The notes beneath the pieces were generated by a model. The model had not been told where the DNA came from, did no database searches, and was given only the letters and a program-made list of their open reading frames with translations. A stretch of DNA of 64,000 nucleotides from Mansonella perstans (taxonomy: Eukaryota; Nematoda; Chromadorea; Rhabditida; Onchocercidae): NCBI GenBank assembly GCA_037074765.1, contig JBAMDO010000018.1:1-64000 (forward strand), given 5' to 3'. Shown in pieces: positions 1 through 9,087 of the stretch. The number at the start of each line of letters is the position of its first letter. Position 1 is the first letter of the stretch. Position numbers and translations under genes: made by a program.

Positions 1-299
1 ATGAAAGAAATCTCTCTAACATTAATATATAATGTATCAGCGATGAAATTTTTATGACATATCAATTCATCAAATAACAAAAGTTTCTTTCCATAAAAAA
101 TTTAAGAAAATATTCAATTCAATTTCAAAAGTAATTTTTATATAGTTATTATGTTACTAATAATTACTTTTTTAATTTTTGTGCCATCTTTACTGTTTAT
201 TATTTTAATTTTACATATTGTTTATTTAATTTTATTATTTTAATTTTACATATTGTTTATTTAATTTTACATAATGTTTACATATTGCGAAATATTTCG

Positions 300-1450
300 C
301 AAAGTCCAGAAATTCCTCAAATAGGAAATAACCCGGAAAATTTGACACAGCTGGCTAATTCAAACGATATGCAAGATGATCGAATAAATCGTATCAGATA
401 ACGAATGATGAAGTACCGAATAATTTCACGATGTCAACGATCATTACGTTCTCCGGAAATATGCGACACCAGCCATGACTTCTATAACATTTTTGAAAAC
501 AATAGTTTTGGTGGTTGCGGTAAAGAAAATTTTATCTCGAACTTTTTGATTAATACATTGAGCTTAGTAGTTTGTAACGCATTCTACTGCTTGACTGTAG
601 TTCAGACATCTTTTTACTTCAGATACCTTTTTTGTTCACAGAAAGAATATCCTGAAGAAGTATCTCTGAATCCTTCTATTGATTCACAATAGAATGATAT
701 GTTGTATGATCATTTTTCTCCTCACTTGCTACAAACTTCTGAAACTTTTTACGCAGAGTTACAGGGAACTTCAACATAGCCGAGTGTTACATTCTAACTC
801 ATTATTAGAATATTTAGTTTGAATTATAGAGAAAGTGTAATTAGTAACGTAGAATTCAAAATATTGTTCCAAATCTTCTGAAATTAAGTGTTCATTCATA
901 ATTTGAAAAACTAATTACCAGGAATAATTGCAGAAATGAAAAACATCTGGAGCTGTGACAGCAACGAGAATCAGATTGCGGTTTCAGACTTGGTGCAGCA
1001 GAATTATTCAGAGGATGGGATTTTTTCTCGCAAAGTATTTGTTGGCGGACTTCCATCTGTTATAATTGCTGGTAAAGCTTAAGTTAAGCTTCAATTTTTT
1101 TTTCATATTTCATTTTTAATATCTGTACAAAAAATTATGAAAGTTTTCATATCTATAAAATATCTTTGTCGTTTTCGAGCTACTTCTCCTGATTTGTAAT
1201 ATTTTAGACTTGATTTCTTTGTTCTTCGAACAGTTTGGAGCAAATGCAGTTGATTGGCTACATCGCAAATATACTGGAAATGATATACCGTCAAACGGTT
1301 AGTTTTTTGTTCATTGTATCCTCTTAATGTTCTGCGAATTTTAAGAATATTTGAAAGCTCTTGACATAATGTTTATTTGTTATGTCTATCCACCAAACAG
1401 ATCTTATCAGCCAGGAAACCCAGTCGGAACCTAATTTGGAAGAAATTTAG
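300..1450 (+). pseudogene. Decayed CPEB-type RNA-binding protein gene (RRM1 remnant)
   Basis: Remnant of a cytoplasmic polyadenylation element binding protein. The clearest piece is an exon at about 934-1071, after an ATTGCAG acceptor. It reads in frame from an ATG at 936 and ends in SRKVFVGGLPS, the RNP2 strand of the first CPEB RRM. The next piece, 1234 to about 1301, reads FGANAVDWLHRK, matching the FG-x-VDWPHK stretch that follows in CPEB RRM1. The RRM helix 1 segment between them is absent, and joining the two shifts the frame into a stop. A further piece near 1400 runs to a TAG at about 1450. Upstream, 302-401 and 641-770 have coding-like composition but are broken by in-frame TAA and TAG codons. 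RNP1, RRM2 and the zinc-binding tail are missing. CPEB proteins control germline mRNA translation. The alternative is a short divergent paralogue still expressed, which I think less likely. Confidence 0.5.
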
Positions 1451-2779
1451 AGGGGGAAAGAAGCCTTTCTATGTATTATCCTTTTCTGTTTGATTTTCAA
1501 ACAATCGAGAAAGTTAATAATTTACAAGCTTTATACACGGAGAAAAGAGAGAGTACAGTGAGAAAGAATGAGTAAATTAATTGGATAGTACTGCTGGTTT
1601 TCGTAATTATAAAAATTATTACTTTCTCGTGAACAATGAACAGGTTTTTCTAAAATTTTTAGTTCTTTAAAAAATGATAAATTTCATTTCAATGAACAAA
1701 CAATTAACAAGTTCATCAGTTTTTTATTTAAACTTCCTATTTGTAAAACGATAATTACTTCCGCCAAAGTGGGCGCAAAGTGTTCCTTTCAACAAACGTT
1801 TGTTACACCTTTAAATTTTCTTTGTTTAGTATTTAAACTAGGTTAGATGTAAGACTGTTTGTCTATTAACACCATCTATTTAATGTTTATGGGATTCCAC
1901 TATTAAATATTGCAAAATAATTAACATCGCCAATATTTCGAACTTTTCAATGCTTCTTTCTTTCTCCTTTTTCGAAACTATATTTTTTCGCTAAATCGTT
2001 TATCAGTAGTTCAAATATTGAAATAAATAATTATTAAACTATTGAACAAATTTTAGTATAGACGCAGAAATAGCAATAATTAAATATCGACCGACGGAAT
2101 TAAACGACGATTAATTTTATTCCTTTTCTCAGTGGTTTAAATATTATGTGCATAAGTGTCGAATATCCTAACAATTAAAATCTTAATTTACAGACACATA
2201 TGTTCTTTGTGATAAGGATTTTGAATGTAGTAGTTCAAATAAACAATTTGAATGACAAGTATGAGTAATTGACACTAATCGCTGAGTTTTAATCAACAAA
2301 TTAAAAAATTTTCTTTTTCATTTCAAAAGATAAAACGGCGAAACAAACATTGTAGACTAATACTGATGCCTGATAACCTTACAGAACGAATTTAATGGCT
2401 GAATTATATGTATAAATAATGGCTTCTGCATTTGTGCCAAATTAAACAATTAATTTCATGAAATTAGACGAACTATTATATAAAATGAAAGAAAACCGAA
2501 AAGTAGCTATAAAAATGAATAAGCGAACATATTACATAAATTTATATTACATCAAGAGAATAGTAATTAGCAGTAATTTAAATTACAAATTATTTTATAA
2601 TTGAACAAGTTTTCGGCATCAAAAAATGTTAATTAGTATTTCCTTTAATTTTTCGATTCAAATAATATCAGCAATAATAATGTTGACAGTACCAATCGAT
2701 AGTTTTTATGTTTAATTATTATGATGAACAAATTTATGATCTCAGTGATTGTAAAAAATGCTGATTTTATATTTCAGCA
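1451..2779. other. Intergenic, 5' arm of the tandem duplication
   Basis: No gene is visible. 1619-1845 is one copy of an A/T-rich repeat with the recognisable core AACAAGTTCATCAGTTTTTT and AAGTGGGCGCAAAGTG; it recurs at about 3978-4130, 4385-4550 and 8217-8360. 2402-2425 (TATATGTATAAATAATGG) recurs near 5157-5180 and could hold the TATA-like promoter element of the secreted-protein gene that follows. Confidence 0.5.
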
Positions 2780-3137
2780 ATGCAGTTGTTACGCTCCACT
2801 GCTTGCTTGTTTATTATGTTCATTGCTCTCACAAGGTTCACGGAAGTACATGGATGTATCCACCATGTAAGAGATGCTCCGATTTTTCCTCCTGTGAGAG
2901 CCATCCAAGAAGTGGACGTCGCAGAATTGTCTAGGGTCAGTGGTTATTGTCGAATTTCCTGCAGGCTAGCCAATTAAAATAGTTGAAATGGGATATCGAA
3001 CATTTTCAAAGAAATTGATTTTCAGCCCTTATCATTATTTTCAGGATACAAAATGCTGTAGATGTTGCACTACTTATCAGCACCATTTAGTGCAGTACTT
3101 TAGATCTGAAATTAACTATATTAAATGTAGTGATTAG
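2780..3137 (+). CDS. Small secreted cysteine-containing protein, copy 1
   Basis: I do not recognise the family. The two-exon model is 2780-2935 and 3045-3137, giving 82 residues. The ATG follows TATTTCAGCA, a strong acceptor two bases upstream, which suits trans-splicing. Residues 1-25 form a signal peptide (positive n-region, hydrophobic LFIMFIAL core, likely cleavage near VHG-C). The mature part starts CIHHVRDAPIFPP, and exon 2 supplies a Cys cluster (TKCCRCC) and HLVQYF. The exon 1 donor is AGG|gtcagt and the exon 2 acceptor is TTTTCAG, both phase 0. Compared with the second copy at 5484, exon 2 has a one-base deletion before HLVQYF, so its first part is read in a different frame; the Cys cluster could therefore be a product of frameshift. 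Helical coding-like pieces at about 3280-3395 resemble the third exon of copy 2 and may be lost sequence. Secretion is inferred; function unknown. Confidence 0.5.
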
Positions 3138-5483
3138 AATGATAAGTATTTCAGTTATTTTTTATTTTTCATACCTTTTATTGCTCTCCGTAAAATGCGT
3201 AATTCTGCAGATTCCACACTTATTTTCCGCAATAAAGCGTTAAAATATATTAAAAGTTTAATGATGTTATCTTATTTCAGAAATTTCGAGATTTATTGAA
3301 GGCGATTTCACAGAAACCATTTTTTTCAGCAAGTTGAGCAAATTGTTAATCAGACTGAAATGATTATTCGACAGGCTGCACAGATTGTTCGATAGGCTAT
3401 AATCTATGGATACTATGGTTATGTACTATAACAGTAAATAATATGTCATTCAGTTTGTGATCCTATTTCCGGAATAAATAAAATTGTCAAAATAACCTTC
3501 AAAGTATAAAGCAATTACATCATTCAACGCTGCAAAGTGAAGTGGTGAATGATCTAAAAACATAATATATATTGCAACATTTTTATTTGATAATATATTA
3601 TCATCTTAACCAAAATAATTGCACCATTGTCATTTCAATTTCCCATATAAAATGAATTTATGCGCACTTTTTCGACTAAATCGATTTTACTGACATGCAT
3701 TAAGTAAGGATGTTTGGCAACACTACTTAAAATGTCTTTCTGGATGAATGTAAGGACAATAGTTCTTATTTCCTCAATCTGACTGAATTACAACAGTGCT
3801 CCGACTGAATACCTGCAAGGTAATAAATTTAAAATGTCATCTTATAAATAGTTTAAAGATTTCATTTTCTTTTCTGAAGAAAGAAGTTATTACCGAACGA
3901 AGAGTAAATTCTTGTTTCTAAAGAACAATAAATGCGTTTTTAACTTCTGAAAAAATTTCTACCAGATTCAGCGCAAATTGTTATTTTCTCACGAACAATG
4001 AACAAGTTTTCTTAAAATTTTTTAATCTTTAGAAAATGATAAATTTGATTTTACTGGAAGCGAATTCTTGTACCCAATAAACAATAAACAAGTTCGTCAA
4101 TTTTTTAAAACTTCGTATTTATCAATCGGATCGAATTGAAGGGTGTTCCGACGAATAACTTTAAGGTAATAAATTTAAAATGTCATCTAATAAATTTTTA
4201 AACAGTTTTTTAAACTTCTTTGTAAACAAAGAAATTTTTAATCCTAGTAAGAGCAATGATAGATGAAGAAATAATTACTTCATTAAGCATAGCAAAATAA
4301 TTTAAAAAATATTTCAACTTATTACTTAGGAAGACGGATATTTTTCTTGTTAAATTGAACAGATGTAATTTTTTTCAATCCAAAAGAAATGAATGAGCAA
4401 TAAACAAGTTCATCAGTTCCTTTTTTAAACTTCCTCTTTGTAAAACAATAATTGCTTTTACCAAAGTGAGCGCAAACTGTTGCCTTCAGCAAACCCTCGT
4501 TGTTTCACACTCGTTGAATTTCATTTGTTAGCATTTAAATCATATTAAATTGCTCGTTTCATAACACTCCCTATTTCAAGTTCTTGGAATTCCAATATTA
4601 AATATTAAATTTATTAATATTGTCGAAAATTCGAACTGCATACTTTTTCCCTTCTCTTCCTCTGAAACTCTATTTATGCATTAATTAGCTAATAGTATTT
4701 ATACATTGAAACAATAATTATGAAATTGTTCAATAAATTTTGCTGATGGGCAATAGGAATAACACTGATTAAATATAAAGCGATGGAATTAAACGACGAC
4801 TAATTTTATTCCTTTCATCAACGATTTAATAAATAAAAAAATGGAATTGATTACCATTCAACAACAGCACATTATTCGGCAATTAAAATCTTAATTATTC
4901 GGTAATTAAAATCTTAATTTAATAATTACAGGCATATAAGCAAATCCGTTCTTTGTGACAAAGATCTCAAATGTTATTAATTCAAATAAACAGTTTGAGT
5001 GTGAAACAAAGTAAATAAATGACATTAATTGCTTTGTTTTTTTCAAAAAATTAAAAAGTGTTTTGCTTTTTTCACTGCAAAAGATAAAAAGGAAGAACAA
5101 ACACTGTAAATTAATATCGATGTTGTATAGTTTTGTAATATGAACTAAATGGCCAAATTATATGTATAAATAATGTTTGTAGATTTATATCACATTAAAC
5201 AGTCGATTTTGTGATCTTACACAATAATAAACAGGATTTTTGGTAGAAAGTCGAAAAGTAAATAGAGAAATGAGAAAGCGAATACATTACGTAAATTTGT
5301 ATTAAATCAAGGAAAAGGTGACTAAGATTTAAATTCAGTTTAATTTAAAATTAAACAGCTTGAAATTAAACAATTTAAAATTAATGAGTCGATCACTGCT
5401 GGATTCGACGTTTATGATAAACAAATTCATGACTTCAATGACTGCATCATTGACTGTACAAAATGTAGATTTTTTATTGCAGC
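3138..5483. other. Intergenic between the two secreted-protein copies
   Basis: No intact gene seen. 3281-3395 holds short open pieces (KFRDLLKA, then QVEQIVNQTEMIIRQAAQ after a TTTCAG) resembling exon 3 of copy 2. 3978-4130 and 4385-4550 are copies of the dispersed A/T-rich repeat. 5157-5180 carries the TATA-like box duplicated from 2402. Confidence 0.45.
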
Positions 5484-6097
5484 ATGTAATTGTTGAAATT
5501 TATTGTTTATGTGTTTATTACGTTTAATACATCTAGAAGCTTCACGGAAGTGTTGTTATATGATCGTATTCGTGTTCAAGGTGATACTTCACGTGCCGAT
5601 GTAGAAGTTCTTGAATCCAGAAATGTAACAGCTTTTTTAATCACTTATTTGAAGCAAGTAGTTATTATCAAATTTCCTACAGACTAGTTAATTATTACAA
5701 TTGAGATAATTCAAACGGGATTTCGAAAATTTTTACGAGATTAAATCATCGACTTTATCACTATTTTCAGGGCTTAAATGTTATGGACATTTTAGCAATT
5801 ATTCATGAACACTTAGTGCAGTATTTTGGATCAGAAACAAATTTTAGTAAGTCTAGTGATAATGACGACAAACGTTTCAAATACTTTTATTTTTCACCGC
5901 TTGTTAATCTTTGAGATCTGTAATTCTACGGATCACGTCACACTATATTCTCCGCTATAAAATGCAAAGTTTTAAAAAGTTTGAGAGATTTAATAGTGTT
6001 AACTGCACTTCAGGAATTTGAACAAAAACTTGGACAAAGATTCCAGGATTTGATAAAGCAGTTTCAGCAACTGCAATTTGATAATAAGATAGCATGA
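5484..6097 (+). pseudogene. Small secreted protein, copy 2 (broken)
   Basis: Tandem paralogue of the gene at 2780. The start lies in the same context after TATTGCAGC, but the second codon is TAA where copy 1 has CAG, so the authentic start is dead. Downstream the frame stays open and keeps SFTEV, VEVLESRN, then exon 2 from about 5772 with NVMDILAIIHEHLVQYF, and an exon 3-like helical piece at about 6015-6097 (QKLGQRFQDLIKQFQQLQ). The exon 1 donor matching copy 1 is mutated (AGA|aatgta). Exon 2 ends in a good donor (TTTTA|gtaagt), but its phase does not fit the exon 3 acceptor. An alternative upstream start cannot be excluded. Its better preserved exon 2 frame suggests that it, not copy 1, shows the ancestral protein: an N-terminal secretion signal followed by amphipathic helices. 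Confidence 0.5.
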
Positions 6098-7146
6098 AAT
6101 GATCAAACCAAAATAATCGCTTAAAAACGACTAAAAATATTCGATAATATTACTGATTATAACAATGATAATAGCAACCGTACTGATGTCAATCGTTCCT
6201 TTCTCACTGATGAATTGTATTTTGCAACTTCAAAAAGATTTGTAGTTTAATTTAGCTTTGTAAAAAAAAACAAGAATCATATCTGCACAGATTAATAAAG
6301 AAAAATATCGGTCTTTCTTAGTAAAAAGTTCAAATTTTTTCAAACTAAGTTTGTTAAGTGAAATGCAATAATTATTTCTTCACCTACTGTCAAATTTCGA
6401 ATTTATAATATTATCATCATTTACAACAACAACTTCTTACTGTACATCGATTTACTAGTAATTTTCCATATTTGCCATATCCAGCTATATTATTCATGTA
6501 CCTAGCGATTTATTAGTTGCAGCGGGCAAATTGTGGGTATCCCTCATGAATTTATCAGCATTGCCTGGCCAACACAAAATTTTTGTTATGTATTAATTGA
6601 TAGTTCCGTATTTCATCATTAATAGTAAAATTTTGTGCATGTCCATTGTTTTGCCTTATTTTTAATCAATTTACATTTTCTAAAAAAGCTTAATTTAACA
6701 TTTTTTGTCAAATTTTATTTTTGAACAGTTTGTACCAATATTTGGCATAAGAACTTACCTATATCTTTGTTCCATAGATACAAATAAAGTGTTACAAATG
6801 GAAAGTTCATTTTGAAAGTGTTTAATCTAAAATTGCTTCAACTAAAGTTTACTAATTGCATTCTAATATTCTATGATAAAATTTCAACGAAGCACTGAAA
6901 AGACAATTCAAACAAAAACAAATAAACTGGATAAAATGAAATTTGGCGTATGGATTGGATAATTCTGTTCTGAAGAAATGAGGACCATAAAGAAATGACA
7001 ATAAACAAGTAAGCAAAAGAATATCTAAAATCAAATACTTAGTGTGCTTGAATGATTAAATAAATGCATAAAAGAAGAGAAAAAATTTCAGCGCTCGCGA
7101 AATATAAGATAAAATTGCTTAATAACAACAGCAGTCTTACTTATAT

Positions 7147-7290
7147 ATGAAAGGAGGTAATGATAATAAATATATTACTCTAATTGAAGAAGGAAATGAG
7201 GAAATGAAAACACCAACAGAAGAAGATGCTTTGTTTAATATTGATAGTATACGAAATAATACCAATAATATTTTCTATTCTCATGTCTAA
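7147..7290 (+). CDS. Possible short open frame or orphan first exon
   Basis: A 47-codon ATG frame with coding-like, acidic composition (MKGGNDNKYITLIEEGNEE, then KTPTEEDALFNIDSIR) stands out from the A/T-rich surroundings. No signal peptide, no recognised domain. A possible donor lies inside it (GATA|gtatac at about 7248). No partner exon was found downstream on the + strand, so it may be chance, an exon relic, or an independent microprotein. Low confidence. Confidence 0.2.
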   Translation: MKGGNDNKYITLIEEGNEEMKTPTEEDALFNIDSIRNNTNNIFYSHV

Positions 7291-7464
7291 GTATAATGCA
7301 ATTAATAGCACCTTCGCTGTGGAAGATGAGACCTAGATTAATTTCACCGTTCTTTTTTTATGAAGCTTCCAGATTTCAGAATAGAAAGTGGCAAATCACT
7401 GACAGAAAGTCTCATAAAGATTGGTCATCATAAAAACTGAAATCATTTCTTTCCTTAAGAACAA

Positions 7465-7772
7465 ATATTTTAATGCTAAACTTACACAAATTAAGATTAC
7501 CAGCATTAAAATAATATATTAAAATATTTTACTTACACAATGTTGTAGCACCGTACTAACACAATGTTGAAATGTTGTGCTCCATACCATTAAAACACTA
7601 CATTTACACATTATTGTAATACCTCAATTGCACAAAATTAAAATACTTTGCTCGCATACTATTAATACTCACATGACATTGAAATAATACATTCGCACAA
7701 TATTAAAACACTGTACTCACGCAAAATTATAATATTATACTCATACAGTATTAAAATACTACACAATATTAA
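7465..7772. repeat. Degenerate 24-bp minisatellite
   Basis: About 12 head-to-tail units, most exactly 24 bp, consensus AAATACTNTACTCACACAATATTA. The four 3'-most units (7682-7771) are the most regular; one unit is shortened to 17 bp and the last to 18 bp. Divergence between units is substantial. The array is free of stops in one + frame, but there is no other sign of coding. Confidence 0.8.
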
Positions 7773-8216
7773 TGTACCCATTCTTAATTTTACAGTGTCA
7801 TATCATTTTTTCCAAAAAATAGAAAAAAATTTCATTAGCATCAATCGTTTCGTTTTTACATTTCTTGAAAAAAATGAATATAAAATTCATTCGTCTCCAC
7901 TATTTTTAGTCTAACTGTTTTATAGCAATAACCCGATGCTCAGTTCAAATTTTAAAAAATAATTTCGAGACCATAATTTGATGCCAAAATATTTTTTCCT
8001 GCATAAAGTATTTGTCAAAACCCTACTAGTCTCTCTTTTACCTTCTAATCTTTCCATTGAATGGAAGAACAAATTTGGCTTCTTAATTGAAGTATATAAG
8101 CACATTCGTTGACTGAAAACATGTAAGGTAATACGCAAATGATTTCTTAAGTTTATGAAAAGGATTAGTACCTCTATAAAATATTTTTTTTGAAAAAATG
8201 TAAATGAAAAAGTTAT

Positions 8217-8360
8217 TGTTTGCCCAAACGGACGTAAATTTTAACAGTTCCTTTTTTAAACATTCTCTTTCTAAAAACAAAAACAAAAACAAAAAAAAAC
8301 CATTTCCACCGAAATAAGAGCAAATTCTTGTTTTTAACAAACAATAAACAAATTTTGTTT
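8217..8360. repeat. Copy of dispersed A/T-rich repeat
   Basis: Shares ACAGTTCCTTTTTTAAAC, CTCTTT-TAAAA and AGCAAATTCTTGTTTTTAAC blocks with 3895-4130 and 4385-4480. An inserted (AAAAAC)n tract interrupts it. Nothing coding; family not recognised. Confidence 0.5.
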
Positions 8361-9087
8361 CGAATTTCAAATAAGTTGCAGTTTTGTCGCATCTGTGTCT
8401 CTACCTCCCTCTCTCTCTTTGGCTCCTTTTTCCTATTCATACTAATTAATTTTATAATTTAAAAGTTTTTAACACATACACACCAGACGCAGACTCCTGA
8501 CAGGTAAAAATATTCCTCGCTCTGGTATTTAATTTCAAATGAATTATGGCTCTAATTATCAGAAAAATTGATGTTTTACATACGATTTCCTCGTTCAAAT
8601 CGGTACGCTACCGAACTTACAACAAATATTTTCAAAACAATTCTGCAGACTTTACCCAGAAGACTGCCATCTGGTTATCACCGGTTATCATCTCAATAAA
8701 AGAATAATTTTATGGCAGCTTGTAAAAAGTTGTCACAAAATAATTCACTGAAACTTTCTTGTTTTCCGTGCCGGACGAAAACGATAGTTAGAAGTGATAG
8801 CCATAAGTCTCTAGAGAGAGAAAAAAATACTGACTAAAGTACTAGCGTTAGTATCAATGTAACGTGGAGCAGAAAGGTCAAGGTAACCGATAGGAATTGG
8901 AGAGAAGTTCAGTCACCGATTATGAGTAAATGAGGTCAGTCTTCTGCAGATTTAATCATTATTGCATTTGTATCTGCTTGTCATACAATTTTAACTTTAA
9001 TTTAACCTTTAGTTTGATAAAAGGTAATGAAGTTTTGATTGCTAACATTTTATCAAATAATTTTGACAATTGCATCATTGTACAGTA

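Larger units (their letters stand above)
1619..6097. repeat. Imperfect ~2.7 kb tandem segmental duplication
   Basis: Two diverged copies lie head to tail, roughly 1619-3400 and 4385-6097, with offsets of about 2700 to 2755 bp between matching landmarks. Landmarks: the AACAAGTTCATCAG core (1687 and 4403), the ATTATATGTATAAATAAT box (about 2402 and 5157), the gene start (2780 and 5484), the shared FTEV codons in exon 1, the exon 2 acceptor TTTTCAG, and the shared LVQYF codons in exon 2. Divergence is high, with many small indels, so the duplication is old. An additional partial repeat copy sits at 3978-4130 between the two units. Confidence 0.7.
6098..9087. other. Intergenic, repeat-bearing
   Basis: About 3 kb with no confident gene. 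It contains a possible short exon at 7147-7290, a degenerate 24-bp tandem array at 7465-7772, a dispersed-repeat copy at 8217-8360 and an (AAAAAC)n run near 8274-8300. The last ~150 bases are the 3' flank of the minus-strand channel gene. Confidence 0.4.

Noticed and set aside
7465..7772. CRISPR-like array
   Set aside because: Direct units without spacers, in a eukaryotic gene context; it is a simple tandem repeat.
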